Counted from the first letter of the stretch, positions 25,944 to 35,187 are shown. The stretch: DNA of 64,000 nt from Lederbergia galactosidilytica (GCF_017873565.1 NZ_JAGGKH010000019.1:25657-89656); one strand, 5' to 3'. Numbers and translations are program-made. Notes: generated by a model not told the origin, from the sequence alone.

Positions 25944-27437
25944 TTAAGATGCCTTTTTCTTTTTATCTTTTGTTAATACCTCAACAGCTTTCTTTACTTG
26001 TGGATCATCTTTAATTAGATGTTCACTTAATTTTGTCATTAACTTTACTGTTGTATCTCCAGAAAGAACACCTGTAACTTCTAGTTTTTCATCCTTTTGG
26101 AACTTTTCAATGGCTTTCTTCGTTTTTTCATCAAAAAACCCATCTACTTTTCCTGGATCGTAGTCTAATGTTTTAAGCATTTCTTCCGCTGCTTTAACTT
26201 CTTCTGCGGATGAAGAAACTTTCCATTCGTCATCAGGACTAATATAAGGCAAATTCGCATATTCTGGAAGCTTTACTTCATAGTCAGGCTTAATACCTTT
26301 TTCATGAATCCAGTTACCATCAGGTGTTAACCACTTTGCGATAGTATATTTTACATTCGATCCATCTGAAAACTTCTTCTGTGTTTGAACTGTTCCTTTC
26401 CCGAACGAGTTTACCCCAATTAAAGGTATATTAGCAGCTTCTCTTGCAGCAGCAGCCAATATCTCGGAGGCACTGGCGCTTCCCTCATCAATCAACATGA
26501 CAGTTGGAACATCAATTTTTTCGTCTGTTCTAGAAATCGTCTCTTCAACCACACCATTTCGATCTTCTACTTGTACAATTTTTTGTCCTTTTGGTACAAA
26601 GAGCTCTGATAATGAGATTGCCTGGTCTAACAAACCACCAGGATTCCTTCTTAAGTCTATAATTAATGATGTCATGCCTTTATCTTTCATTTCAGTTAAT
26701 GCTTCTTCTAATTCCTCATCTGTATGTTGCGAAAAACTCGTAACTTGAATCTTAGCCACTCCATCTTCTAACATTTCAGCATAAACTGTATTAATTGGAA
26801 TTTCAGCTCTTGTTAGTGTAAGTTTAATTTCCTTATTCTTCTCTCCCCTTAAAATCGTGAGCTCTACTTTTGATCCTTTCTCTCCACGAATTAATAAGAC
26901 TGCCTCATTCGAACTCATCCCCTGAATATTTTTTTCATCTACTTTGATGATTTTATCATTCGGTTGAATTCCGGCTTTTTCCGCTGGAGAATCTTTGATT
27001 GGAGAAACGACAACAATATTTCCATCTCGCTCCTGAATTTCTGCTCCAATCCCTTCAAAGGAGGAAGTTATACTTTCTTCAAATTTATCATTTTCTTCCT
27101 TTGTCATATAATCAGAGTACGGATCTCCTAGTGCATTCACCATACCATCAATTGCACCATTAATGAGTTCTTCTGAATTGACTTCCTCAAAATAGTTCTT
27201 ATCTAATTCATCATAGGCTTGATATAGCTTACTGAATTCTCTTCTCTCTTGAATAATCACATTAGCAGGACTTTCTCCACCTAAGGATAATGCTAATAGC
27301 GTTACACCCGCTGTAGCAAAAATTAATATAAATATCAGCATGATAAATTTAAATTTTTTAATATGAATATAACTATTGGGTTCGGGAGAATTATCTTTTG
27401 TCTGATTTTCATCTTCCAATCTACTCACCACTTTCAT
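25944..27437 (-). CDS. ctpA: Carboxyl-terminal processing protease, S41 family
   Basis: A 497-residue membrane-anchored serine protease. N-terminal transmembrane segment (about 30-52), PDZ domain (about 125-205, with SPIKDSPAEKAGIQPND), S41 catalytic core with the Ser/Lys pair Ser 322 in DEGSASASE and Lys 347 in SFGKGTVQ, Gln 351 assisting, and a C-terminal peptidoglycan-binding domain (about 405-470, LDYDPGKVDGFFDEKTKKAI). It cleaves protein C-termini outside the membrane. Chosen as CtpA rather than CtpB because of the adjacent deoD and yozD/yozE, as in the B. subtilis ctpA region; sequence alone would not separate the two with certainty. Confidence 0.85.
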   Translation of the reverse strand: MKVVSRLEDENQTKDNSPEPNSYIHIKKFKFIMLIFILIFATAGVTLLALSLGGESPANVIIQERREFSKLYQAYDELDKNYFEEVNSEELINGAIDGMVNALGDPYSDYMTKEENDKFEESITSSFEGIGAEIQERDGNIVVVSPIKDSPAEKAGIQPNDKIIKVDEKNIQGMSSNEAVLLIRGEKGSKVELTILRGEKNKEIKLTLTRAEIPINTVYAEMLEDGVAKIQVTSFSQHTDEELEEALTEMKDKGMTSLIIDLRRNPGGLLDQAISLSELFVPKGQKIVQVEDRNGVVEETISRTDEKIDVPTVMLIDEGSASASEILAAAAREAANIPLIGVNSFGKGTVQTQKKFSDGSNVKYTIAKWLTPDGNWIHEKGIKPDYEVKLPEYANLPYISPDDEWKVSSSAEEVKAAEEMLKTLDYDPGKVDGFFDEKTKKAIEKFQKDEKLEVTGVLSGDTTVKLMTKLSEHLIKDDPQVKKAVEVLTKDKKKKAS

Positions 27438-27642
27438 GTCACAATTAAATTCGGATAGGTTCTTTATTTTTAATAATACAACCTCTTCATTCTAACAGTT
27501 TTTACTAAATTATGAAAGAAGCTACTCCCATTCTTGGGCATTAAATCATAGATTTTAAGAGGCATAAAGTCGATGTGACCGATTGATAATATGTGAAAAA
27601 CTATAATTTCTTTTTATTACAGTTATAAATACTTGACAATAA

Positions 27643-27785
27643 AGAGACTATATAGTAGGAGGTGTGAAGCAATCTAAATGCGTACAGGAAAGGTAAATTC
27701 GACAAATTTAGGGTCAACACAAGGGTAACGTTTCTAAAAAAGGAAAAAGCGAGATTCCCATTATAAATGGAACCTCGCTTTTCAC
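27643..27785 (+). other. Possible small transcription unit (promoter-like site, RBS, 16-codon frame, terminator)
   Basis: TTGACA at 27643-27648 is a perfect -35 box, followed by an AT-rich segment without a textbook -10; AGGAGG at 27657-27662; an ATG at 27678 opens a 16-codon frame (MRTGKVNSTNLGSTQG). A hairpin AAGCGAG.TTCC/GGAA.CTCGCTT with TTTT follows at 27746-27783. The ATG is about 15 bases from AGGAGG, too far for confidence, so the product may be RNA only. Lies between ctpA and deoD, both on the other strand. Confidence 0.35.
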
Positions 27786-27955
27786 CAATTCGTCAAATTT
27801 ATTTAAGAGATAAGCCTGTACTCTCGATCTTAGGGGTGCAATGTTCTGTTCAAACATCAGCATTTTGAGGGCCAAATAACTTGATTCTAAAAAAGGTAAA
27901 AACTCCTCTCTTTAAATCTAACCATTCGACTCTATCATTTTACCTAGTGTTCTTC

Positions 27956-28657
27956 CTAATTTGTAGCGGTTTTTAAAGCTACATGAATCATATCATTAAA
28001 TGTAGTTTGTCTTTCCTCAGCTGTTGTAGCTTCTCCAGTTAAAATATGATCACTCACTGTTAATACTGATAAAGCCTTCCTATCATATTTTGCAGCGAGA
28101 GTGTAAAGTGCAGCTGTTTCCATTTCAAGTGCTAAAATTCCGTATTTAGCCCACTTTTCATGTTCTGCATTATCATTATAAAACAGATCGGCTGTAAAGA
28201 CATTTCCTACCTTCACATTTAAACGTTCTTTAATAGATTGTTCATAGGCAGTTTGCAATAAAGCAAATGAAGCAGTAGGAGCATAACTTACTTCACCAAA
28301 GGTTAAACGGTTGATTTGAGAATCCGTTGAGGCGCTCATAGCCAAAATTACATCACGGACATTTACGTCCTTTTGGATAGCTCCACATGTTCCAACCCGA
28401 ATAAGATTTTGGACATCATATTCTCGCATTAATTCCTCAATATAAATTGAAATAGATGGAATCCCCATCCCCGTTCCTTGAACAGATATCCTTCTTCCAT
28501 TATATGTACCAGTGTAGCCAAACATATTTCTAACTTTATTATAGCATTTAACATCATCCAAAAAGGTTTCTGCAATATACTTTGCCCGTAAAGGGTCACC
28601 AGGTAATAGTACTGTATCGGCAATTTCGCCTTTATTTGCCCCAATATGAATACTCAA
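27956..28657 (-). CDS. deoD: Purine nucleoside phosphorylase, DeoD type
   Basis: A 233-residue trimer-of-dimers phosphorylase that splits purine (deoxy)nucleosides into base and pentose 1-phosphate for salvage. Family marks are [22 protein letters not shown] at the N-terminus (phosphate loop), [27 protein letters not shown], the RVGTCGAI segment, EMETAALY and the catalytic SDHILTGE. Length is normal. Start is TTG 28657 with GAGGAGG upstream. Neighbouring ctpA and yozD/yozE keep the B. subtilis context. Confidence 0.95.
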   Translation of the reverse strand: MSIHIGANKGEIADTVLLPGDPLRAKYIAETFLDDVKCYNKVRNMFGYTGTYNGRRISVQGTGMGIPSISIYIEELMREYDVQNLIRVGTCGAIQKDVNVRDVILAMSASTDSQINRLTFGEVSYAPTASFALLQTAYEQSIKERLNVKVGNVFTADLFYNDNAEHEKWAKYGILALEMETAALYTLAAKYDRKALSVLTVSDHILTGEATTAEERQTTFNDMIHVALKTATN

Positions 28658-28756
28658 TCACTTCGCCTCCTCTATTACCCCAATTTTAATTCTTTCTTAC
28701 GAACCTTGCAACTAGCACCTAGACAAAACTTGGATAGAGGGCATACTAAATGCTGC

Positions 28757-28930
28757 TTAACCTTCCTCCCACTCTTCGTCAATAATACTTTTTGCTATTA
28801 AATAATCGAACATAATATCTGCTAATTCCAAAACTTCCTTATCACTAGGTGTAAACCCTCTTTTTATTAATTCATGATAGAAAAATTCAGCAATTTCTTC
28901 CGTATCTATAATAACCTCCATCTCTTCCAT
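28757..28930 (-). CDS. yozD: YozD family protein
   Basis: A 57-residue very acidic protein, DTEEIAEFFYHELIKRGF followed by a helix ending ADIMFDYLIAK and an acidic tail, matching the B. subtilis YozD family of unknown function. I take ATG 28930 (AGGGAG ten bases upstream); the upstream extension to 28963 is arginine-rich and unlike the family. Forms a pair with yozE 46 bases upstream. Confidence 0.85.
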   Translation of the reverse strand: MEEMEVIIDTEEIAEFFYHELIKRGFTPSDKEVLELADIMFDYLIAKSIIDEEWEEG

Positions 28931-28976
28931 TCCTATTCTCTCCCTTCTGAATCTTCTATCCACTTAAATCTCATGA

Positions 28977-29201
28977 TTATTTATTTTCGGACTCTACATA
29001 TAAATCCCACACTTGATCAAAAAGAGAAACAGTTGGTAAATAATCCGTTTGTAACTCTAAGTAGTTGCTAAGTTCGTGGTAATCACTCGAGTATTTAGGA
29101 AAACTATGATCTTGATAAGCATTATTGGCAAATTGGGTGATATCATCCCCTGCAGAATGCTGCCGAAATTTCATTAAAAAATGATAGAAGGATTTTTCCA
29201 T
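28977..29201 (-). CDS. yozE: YozE family protein (UPF0346)
   Basis: A 74-residue protein of the YozE/UPF0346 family, small helical proteins with a SAM-like fold, function unknown. Signature pieces are KSFYHFLMKFR at the start, ITQFANNAYQDHSFPK near residue 22 and YHELSNYLEL near residue 41, with DQVWDLY at the end. Start ATG with AAAGGCGG upstream. Full family length. Confidence 0.92.
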   Translation of the reverse strand: MEKSFYHFLMKFRQHSAGDDITQFANNAYQDHSFPKYSSDYHELSNYLELQTDYLPTVSLFDQVWDLYVESENK

Positions 29202-29419
29202 ACTTGAGACCGCCTTTCTGATTGTCTGAATACTCCACTTACAGTTAATTAAAATTAAAAATATAAACTGAACGGAGTTTGTTTATTTAATCAGTATAGC
29301 GGATTGAATCGTTTACGCAAATAACCTTAGGACACAGAATATTAATATAATGTATGCACACAGTCACTAATCATGCATGGATGCTGAATCAGAAAAGATG
29401 AAAATCGTGGATAAAAATA

Positions 29420-29450
29420 AGCAACCTTACCACAATGTGATAAGGCTGCT
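29420..29450 (-). terminator. Intrinsic terminator of yjcZ
   Basis: AGCAACCTTA/TAAGGCTGCT with inner CCACA/TGTG pairing, continuing into TTATTTTTATCC on the minus strand, 5 bases after the stop. Confidence 0.8.
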
Positions 29451-29455
29451 ATTCA

Positions 29456-29614
29456 TTAATTTGGAAAGCACCAGCAAGCACCGATGATAATCAGCAAAAT
29501 AAATAAGACAACGATCAGCGCAAAGCCGCCTCTTGCCGGATAGCCGCAACCTCCGCCATAGCTATATGCCGGATAGCAACTATCGTAACATCCATCATAT
29601 CCGCCATAATACAT
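29456..29614 (-). CDS. yjcZ: YjcZ family sporulation protein
   Basis: A 52-residue gene too short for usual cut-offs. The N-terminal half is Tyr/Gly/Cys-rich (MYYGGYDGCYDSCYP then SYGGGCGYP) and the second half is one membrane helix (FALIVVLFILLIIIGACW), exactly the layout of Bacillus YjcZ-type sporulation/coat-associated proteins. RBS AGGAGTGG nine bases before ATG 29614 and a terminator just behind confirm it. Expression in the mother cell is expected from the family, not seen here. Confidence 0.9.
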   Translation of the reverse strand: MYYGGYDGCYDSCYPAYSYGGGCGYPARGGFALIVVLFILLIIIGACWCFPN

Positions 29615-29725
29615 AATAATCCACTCCTCGATTCTTTTGTCTTACGATTACAGCATATGTGCCGAGTGGGTGGGCGGTTTGTGTGTTTGCCTAGAAGTTT
29701 TAAAATTTAATACTTCTTCTTTTCA

Positions 29726-30313
29726 CTATTCAACAGGTACTAACATTTTCATAACAATTTCATTTTCTTCAAGATTAAACTTTTCCGCACGAACTTGAAT
29801 ATCATTGTTTAATCGCATACTTTGTAAAGATACATAAATTTGCTTGTCGGCTGGCTGAATGATCACCCATTCGGGTAATTTATAGGCACTTCGTATAATT
29901 TTAAGCACTTCTGAAACCGGAAGTCGTATCCCACCCAGCGAAAGTGATTTTTGCTCGAGTAGTAAATCCCCATTTTCTAATGCATATGCTTCAAAGCTCA
30001 TTTTTAATTGCAATGTACTTGTGAAAACATTTAGTTCCCCATTTAATTCAACTTCATCTGATAATACCACTGAATAATTAATTGGCCCATTTAAATTTTC
30101 TTTTTCAATATAATAGTTAATTAATTCATTAAGATCATTTTTATTTGTTTGAATCAAAAACTCTGACATTTTTTTCGAATCTTCGGCCGGTGATTCTGGA
30201 ATAGCCTCCTCCTCTCCGGCAAGAAATAAGAACATACTTATAGCGAAAAAGAAAAGAATATTGATTGATAAAAGGGCAAAAAACAGGACTTTCCAAACAT
30301 TCTTCTTTTTCAT
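29726..30313 (-). CDS. ypmS: YpmS family membrane-anchored protein (DUF2140)
   Basis: A 195-residue protein with Lys-rich N-terminus, one membrane segment (about 9-32) and an extracytoplasmic domain with FLIQTNKNDLNELINYYI, ELNGELNVFTSTLQL and LPEWVIIQPADKQIYVSL, the YpmS/DUF2140 pattern. Function unknown. It is 20 bases downstream of ypmR and co-transcribed with it, as in B. subtilis ypmR-ypmS. Confidence 0.88.
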   Translation of the reverse strand: MKKKNVWKVLFFALLSINILFFFAISMFLFLAGEEEAIPESPAEDSKKMSEFLIQTNKNDLNELINYYIEKENLNGPINYSVVLSDEVELNGELNVFTSTLQLKMSFEAYALENGDLLLEQKSLSLGGIRLPVSEVLKIIRSAYKLPEWVIIQPADKQIYVSLQSMRLNNDIQVRAEKFNLEENEIVMKMLVPVE

Positions 30314-30333
30314 AAATTCTCTTCTCCTAACAT

Positions 30334-31131
30334 TTAGCCATTTTGAAAGGCTTTTTCAACAATACCATGCTCATTAAAATAGGTATAAAAACGAGCAGCA
30401 ATTAATTCATATCCCTTATTATTAGGATGAAAGTAATCTGTATATAATAAATCTTCTTCATAATTATTAAAAATATCGGCTACCGGCACAAAGTACGCCT
30501 GATCAAATTGATCTACCACATCTGAACTTGTGTCATTCCAAGTTGAAATAATTTGATCCATTTCTTTAATATCTGCAAACCATCTCATAAAAGGATTATA
30601 AATCCCCATTAAAATAATTTTCGCTTGTTTATTGTATGAAGAAACAAGTTCAATAATATTAGTCAATCTCTCTCGATAATATTTCTCTTCTTGAAGAAAT
30701 GTTTCCAATTTTAGATGAGTAAGGTTTTGTTTAAAAACTTTCATAACGTCATTGCCACCAATTGTAATCATTACTATATCCGCGTTCTGAATAGCCGTTT
30801 GTACCTCAGGTTGGTCCAATCGCTTTAACAACTGATCAGATCGATTGCCTTTGATACCAAAATTTATGAAGTCTGCTGTTCTTATATCTTTTTGGCTTTC
30901 TAATTTTTCCTTTAAATAAGGAATATAACCACCTAATTCTTTTACATCGCCAACCCCTTGTGTTAATGAATCTCCGATCGAGACAACCCTGAGATCTTTC
31001 GGGATAAAATCATCTGGTGGTATTTGTTTATATCCATGTTCAGTAATTCGTGCCTTTTGCTCTTTATAGGGGGTTGAGCAACCAGAAAACACAAAAATAC
31101 TGCAGAATAATAATATGATAAATTTTTTCAT
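30334..31131 (-). CDS. ypmR: SGNH/GDSL hydrolase lipoprotein
   Basis: A 265-residue exported esterase/lipase-like enzyme. Lipoprotein signal MKKFIILLFCSIFVFSGC (lipid-modified Cys 18). Block I VVSIGDSLTQGVG carries the catalytic Ser; block III TIGGNDVM the oxyanion Asn; block V TDYFHPNNKGYELIA the Asp and His. The substrate is unknown; Bacillus relatives are called YpmR. Start ATG 31131 with GGGGGA upstream; the longer frame to 31191 has no site. Leads the ypmR-ypmS pair. Confidence 0.9.
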   Translation of the reverse strand: MKKFIILLFCSIFVFSGCSTPYKEQKARITEHGYKQIPPDDFIPKDLRVVSIGDSLTQGVGDVKELGGYIPYLKEKLESQKDIRTADFINFGIKGNRSDQLLKRLDQPEVQTAIQNADIVMITIGGNDVMKVFKQNLTHLKLETFLQEEKYYRERLTNIIELVSSYNKQAKIILMGIYNPFMRWFADIKEMDQIISTWNDTSSDVVDQFDQAYFVPVADIFNNYEEDLLYTDYFHPNNKGYELIAARFYTYFNEHGIVEKAFQNG

Positions 31132-31191
31132 CGTTCTATGTCCCCCTAGATTAAATCGTTTTTCATTATAACATACGAACATATTTAGCAA

Positions 31192-31523
31192 TCAACCATA
31201 ATTTATAACGAGCGAAAAAATGGAGAGATACTGATTGAAGAACAGCTACACTTGTCTCATATCGTTTTCGCGCTTCTTTTTTCAAATAAACCAGTACTTA
31301 ATATCTTCCCTTACAGTTTAAACTTACCATTTCGCTTTGATTTATTATTTTTCACTATAAGAAACAATCATGAGAGGAGGCTCACAATCATGCAAGGAAA
31401 GATTTGAAGCACTTTTCCTTGTACATAAGCCGGTGTAAGCGAAGGCATTTAGTTTCATGACTGTGGTCAATAATCTTTTATTTTTACTCAATATCTTGGA
31501 ATAGAAACCCTCTAGCATAAGAA
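31192..31523. other. Intergenic stretch upstream of ypmR, no gene recognised
   Basis: About 330 bases. A 66-codon minus-strand frame at 31345-31545 lacks a ribosome binding site and runs into the repeat hairpin, so I do not call it. No other feature seen. Confidence 0.5.
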
Positions 31524-31676
31524 AAAGAGGCTCGGACGAAAGCAATCATCATCATAAAGTCCGAACTGAAGTGATAATTAGCTGTATAAACCGGTACAGG
31601 ATATATACTTCGCTAAAACCACTTCATTGTTCGTCTTCAGAGTTGAATGCTTCATTATGTCCCAGCCTCGTTCCGA
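31524..31676 (-). repeat. Long hairpin repeat / extended terminator after degV
   Basis: On the minus strand begins GAATCGGAACGAGGCTGGGACATAATG, four bases beyond the degV stop, and ends AGTTCGGACTTTATGATG... CGTCCGAGCCTCTTTTTC. The ends GAGGCTGGGAC and GTCCGAGCCTC pair imperfectly around a loop of over 100 bases, and a T run follows. The 3' half recurs at 12153-12199. Such GAGGCTGGGACA units are scattered in Bacillus genomes. Confidence 0.65.
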
Positions 31677-31680
31677 TTCA

Positions 31681-32529
31681 CTAAAATTCATCAAAATAAT
31701 ACATAAATCCTATAGCTCCAGGACCTGTGTGAGTACTAATAACCGGCGTTGTATAGTCGATTTCTACTTTGGAAAAACCCGTCATTTCTTCAATTTTTTC
31801 TTTCATTTTTACAGCAAGCTCTATGCCTTCCGCATGGCTAATGCCGATACTGTTAATCCTTTTCCCTTTAATATCTTTCATAAACTGTTTCATTAAGAAA
31901 TTCAGTATTTGTGTTTTACTTCTTACTTTGGCAATGGGGGAATACTCACCATTATCTAGGTGAGCAATCGGTTTAATGTTTAATAGCGAACCGATCATCG
32001 CCTTCCCTTTTCCAATTCGCCCACCTTTTACTAGATTTTCTAAAGTATCCACTGCCACATACAATTTTGTGTTATCACGGATTTTTTTCAATTTTGCTAG
32101 AATCTCTTCCAGACTATGACCCAATTTAGAAAGCGTAGCAGCTTCCCTCACTTGAAAAGCCAAAGCTTTCGAAATGAATTTAGAATCTATTACTTTTACT
32201 TTAGAACTGGACATTTGTGCAGCACATGTAGCCGTTTCTACCGTTCCACTCATATTACCAGTCATGTGGATAGAAATAATCTCACTGCCATCTTTTCCGA
32301 GCTCATCATAAAGTTTAATAAATTCACCAATAGCTGGCTGCGAACTTTTAGGTAGATCTGGGGACATTTTCATTTTATTCATGAAAACTTCTGGAGTAAT
32401 GTCTACTCCATCAGTATATGTCTCGCCATTAATTGAGATTGATAATGGAATAACATGTATATTTAAATATTCAATCTCTTCGGCCGTTAAATCCGATGTT
32501 GAATCTGTAACTATTTTTATTTTTTTCAA
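31681..32529 (-). CDS. DegV family fatty-acid-binding protein
   Basis: A 282-residue two-domain DegV protein. The N-terminal domain starts KIVTDSTSDLT (fatty-acid carboxylate site), with INGETYTDGVD and SQPAIGEF; the central turn IHMTGNMSGT and the C-terminal KGGRIGKGKAMIGSLLNIKPI and THTGPGAIGF are all diagnostic. DegV/FakB proteins present fatty acids to the FakA kinase for phospholipid synthesis. Which of several Bacillus paralogs (YitS, YviA) it matches is unclear. Start TTG 32529 with GGATGTG upstream. Confidence 0.9.
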   Translation of the reverse strand: MKKIKIVTDSTSDLTAEEIEYLNIHVIPLSISINGETYTDGVDITPEVFMNKMKMSPDLPKSSQPAIGEFIKLYDELGKDGSEIISIHMTGNMSGTVETATCAAQMSSSKVKVIDSKFISKALAFQVREAATLSKLGHSLEEILAKLKKIRDNTKLYVAVDTLENLVKGGRIGKGKAMIGSLLNIKPIAHLDNGEYSPIAKVRSKTQILNFLMKQFMKDIKGKRINSIGISHAEGIELAVKMKEKIEEMTGFSKVEIDYTTPVISTHTGPGAIGFMYYFDEF

Positions 32530-32668
32530 TGTTTCACATCCTCATGATCGTTATCTTAATTATACAGGTTTAGCATCTGAAACGATAGAATAAAAAATAT
32601 CTACTCGAATATAATAATTGCTATTCCCTATAGAAACCACTATGATGAAGAAGAATGGAGGAATTATA

Positions 32669-33319
32669 TTGGAAACCTCATATTACACAGATGGTGAAAC
32701 TTTTAATTGGAAAGAAGAACTTGCGAATGCTATTACCCATGGAATTGGTTTTCTCCTAAGTATACCAGCCCTTGTTGTTTTGATTGTTTCTGCTGTAAAT
32801 AATGGAAATGCGATGCATGTGGTAAGTTTTACCATTTTCGGTGTTTCCATGATCCTACTTTATCTGTTTTCCACTATGCTCCACAGTGTTAAACCTTCTA
32901 AAATTAAAAATGTATTTGCCATTCTTGATCACTCGGCCATTTACATTTTAATAGCAGGAACCTACACACCACTTGCCCTTGTTAGTTTAAACGGAGCATT
33001 GGGTTGGACATTGTTTGGAATTGTTTGGGGTCTTGCCGTAGCTGGAATAACGTTTAAATGCTTTTTAGTAAATAAATTTAGAGTCTTATCAACGATTTTT
33101 TATTTACTGATGGGATGGCTCATCATTATTGCAATCCAACCTTTATATGCAAGTTTAAGCCCAGCTGGATTCTATTTGTTATTAACGGGCGGGATCTTTT
33201 ATTCAGTTGGAGCGATCTTCTATATATGGCGTAATTTACCATACTCACATGCTATTTGGCATCTTTTTGTTATTGCGGGAAGTGCCTTTATGTACTTTTG
33301 TGTGTTGTTCTATGTTTAA
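32669..33319 (+). CDS. yplQ: Hemolysin III family membrane protein (YplQ-like)
   Basis: A 216-residue integral membrane protein with seven hydrophobic segments, of the PAQR/hemolysin III family. Conserved polar sites are EELANAITHGIGFLLS in the first helix, STMLHSV, LDHSAIYILIAGTYTP and SHAIWHLFVIAG near the C-terminus, where Ser/His/Asp/His are thought to bind zinc. Physiological activity is uncertain. I start at TTG 32669 behind GGAGG; ATGs further upstream (32645, 32642) lack ribosome binding sites. Confidence 0.88.
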   Translation: METSYYTDGETFNWKEELANAITHGIGFLLSIPALVVLIVSAVNNGNAMHVVSFTIFGVSMILLYLFSTMLHSVKPSKIKNVFAILDHSAIYILIAGTYTPLALVSLNGALGWTLFGIVWGLAVAGITFKCFLVNKFRVLSTIFYLLMGWLIIIAIQPLYASLSPAGFYLLLTGGIFYSVGAIFYIWRNLPYSHAIWHLFVIAGSAFMYFCVLFYV

Positions 33320-33342
33320 CTTTTACAATTAAGCTAAAAGTT

Positions 33343-33374
33343 AAAAAGTGAGCCCTTATGGACTCACTTTTTTT
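33343..33374. terminator. Bidirectional terminator between yplQ and the ABC importer operon
   Basis: AAAAAGTGAG/CTCACTTTTT hairpin with a 10-base loop and extra T residues, between convergent genes. Confidence 0.85.
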
Positions 33375-33382
33375 GATGTTAA

Positions 33383-34264
33383 TTACCCCTTAATCCCTGT
33401 TAAAGCAACTCCTTCAATTATATGGCGTTGGGCAATGATATAGATAATTAAGACAGGAATGATTGAAATCGTGGAACCTGCCATCATTAGAGCCCAATCT
33501 GTTACATAATACCCCTTAAAATAGTCAAGCAAAAGTGGTACTGTAAAATATTCAGGTGTACTTAAATAGATTAAAGGTTCCAAAAAGTTATTCCATGACC
33601 CCATAAAAATAAATATTCCTACTGCCGCAAGTGCCGGTCGAATTAATGGGAGTATTACACTCCAATAGACCTTTGGGGGGTTCGCTCCATCCATAATCGC
33701 TGCTTCCTCAAGTTCCTTAGGGATTCCCATAATAAATTGTCTTAATAAAAAAACAGCGAATGCATTAAATAAGGCTCCGGGAACAATTAAAGATAAATGA
33801 GTATCCAACCAACCAATCTTTTCCATAATCATATAAGTTGGAATCATCGTAACTTGTTTAGGGATCATCATTGTAGCTAAAAAGAAGATAAACAAAAAAT
33901 TAGATCCCTTAAATTTTATTTTCGCAAAAGCATAAGCAGCCATTGAGGCCGTAAATAATTGGATTGTCACAATTAAAACTGTAATGTAGAAACTATTCCA
34001 ATATGCTTTGCCAAAAGGCATTGCTTGTAAAGAATCTGGATAATTGGACCATACAAATGGTTTTGGAATAAATTCAGGTGGTACGATAAAAATTTGGGAT
34101 ATATCTTTTAAAGAACTACTAATAGACCATAAAAATGGAAAAACCATAATCAAGGAACCTATTATAACTACCAAATGAAATAAGAGTGTCGTTATCTTTA
34201 ACTGCTTTCGCTTCTTTATCTGCAATGTTTTTTTCGTATTCACTTCAATCGTATTAGCTTTCAT
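33383..34264 (-). CDS. Carbohydrate ABC transporter permease (MalG type)
   Basis: A 293-residue permease with six membrane segments. The ATPase-contact EAA loop reads EEAAIMDGANPPKVYWSVILP near residue 200, and the C-terminus ends GVALTGIKG, both typical of the MalG/LacG class (CUT1 family). The start overlaps the end of the MalF-type permease gene by 11 bases; RBS AGGTGGG. Last gene of the lacI-SBP-permease-permease unit. No ATPase gene is present, so a shared ATPase such as MsmX elsewhere is expected (inference). Confidence 0.9.
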   Translation of the reverse strand: MKANTIEVNTKKTLQIKKRKQLKITTLLFHLVVIIGSLIMVFPFLWSISSSLKDISQIFIVPPEFIPKPFVWSNYPDSLQAMPFGKAYWNSFYITVLIVTIQLFTASMAAYAFAKIKFKGSNFLFIFFLATMMIPKQVTMIPTYMIMEKIGWLDTHLSLIVPGALFNAFAVFLLRQFIMGIPKELEEAAIMDGANPPKVYWSVILPLIRPALAAVGIFIFMGSWNNFLEPLIYLSTPEYFTVPLLLDYFKGYYVTDWALMMAGSTISIIPVLIIYIIAQRHIIEGVALTGIKG

Positions 34265-35123
34265 AATGAACCCACCTATCGCTAAATTTAAACTGAATAA
34301 GTGTAAAGATCAAAATAATAACAAAAAGAATCATTGCAGCAGCAGAACTTTCTCCCATTCTAAAATTAACGAAAGCTGTTTCATAAATATGGTAAACAAG
34401 AGTATAACTTGCTTTAGCTGGACCCCCATTTGTCATAACAAACGCTTGGTCGAAAACTTGAAAAGAGCCAATAATTGCCATGATCGAGACAAAAAATGTT
34501 GTTGGTGATATAAGTGGTAATGTAATATGGCGGAATTGTTGAATTTTTGATGCCCCATCAATTTGTGCAGCTTCATAATAACTTTTTGATACCCCTTGAA
34601 GCCCGGCAAGGAAAATAACCATATTATAACCGACCTGCCACCAAATACTTAACATGGCAATAGAAATCATTACCCACCTTGTATCCGTTAACCACTGTGG
34701 TCCATCAATACCAAGCATGGCAAGAAATTGATTTAAAATACCAAAGTCACCATTCAAAATCCACATCCAGATAACTCCAACAGAAACGGAGCTAGTGACA
34801 ACAGGCATAAAATAAAACACCCTATATATTTCTTTTCCTTTAATATTATTCAGCATGATCGCAAGTAATAAGGAGATGGCAATGCCCACTGGAACATAGA
34901 GAATTGTATATAAGGCAGTATTCCATAATGCCTTCCAAAAAACAGGATTTTGAAATTGACCGATGAAATTACTAAAGCCCGCAAAGGTTTTTGCTCCAAA
35001 ACCATCCCAATTCATGAAACTTAAAACTAGTGCAAAACCAAGTGGAATAAGTGAAAAGGCCAATAAACCTAATAATTGTGGAGCTAGAAAGAAATAACCC
35101 CATAATGTATTATTTTTCCTCAC
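34254..35123 (-). CDS. Carbohydrate ABC transporter permease (MalF type)
   Basis: A 289-residue permease with six membrane segments, starting with YFFLAPQLLGLLAFSLIPL and carrying the EAA loop YEAAQIDGASKIQQFRHITLP near residue 190 and the QVFDQAFVMTNGGPA signature that marks CUT1 sugar importers. GTG start at 35123 behind AGGGG. Translationally coupled to the second permease. Substrate is not readable; likely an oligosaccharide or sugar derivative. Confidence 0.9.
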   Translation of the reverse strand: MRKNNTLWGYFFLAPQLLGLLAFSLIPLGFALVLSFMNWDGFGAKTFAGFSNFIGQFQNPVFWKALWNTALYTILYVPVGIAISLLLAIMLNNIKGKEIYRVFYFMPVVTSSVSVGVIWMWILNGDFGILNQFLAMLGIDGPQWLTDTRWVMISIAMLSIWWQVGYNMVIFLAGLQGVSKSYYEAAQIDGASKIQQFRHITLPLISPTTFFVSIMAIIGSFQVFDQAFVMTNGGPAKASYTLVYHIYETAFVNFRMGESSAAAMILFVIILIFTLIQFKFSDRWVHYES

Positions 35124-35154
35124 TAGAACAACCCCTATTCATGAAATATAATAG

Positions 35155-35187
35155 AAAGGGAGAATACCTAATTAAAATTCTCCCTTT
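35155..35187 (-). terminator. Intra-operon stem-loop after the solute-binding protein gene
   Basis: AAAGGGAGAAT/ATTCTCCCTTT perfect stem with an 11-base loop, without a long T run, 18 bases after the binding-protein stop. Such stems usually protect the upstream message or attenuate, giving more binding protein than permease. Confidence 0.6.

Noticed and set aside
27956..28756. Purine riboswitch upstream of deoD
   Set aside because: The short region between yozD and deoD has no purine aptamer core and no terminator.
31345..31545. 66-codon minus-strand frame upstream of ypmR
   Set aside because: No ribosome binding site, low-complexity product and overlap with the repeat hairpin.
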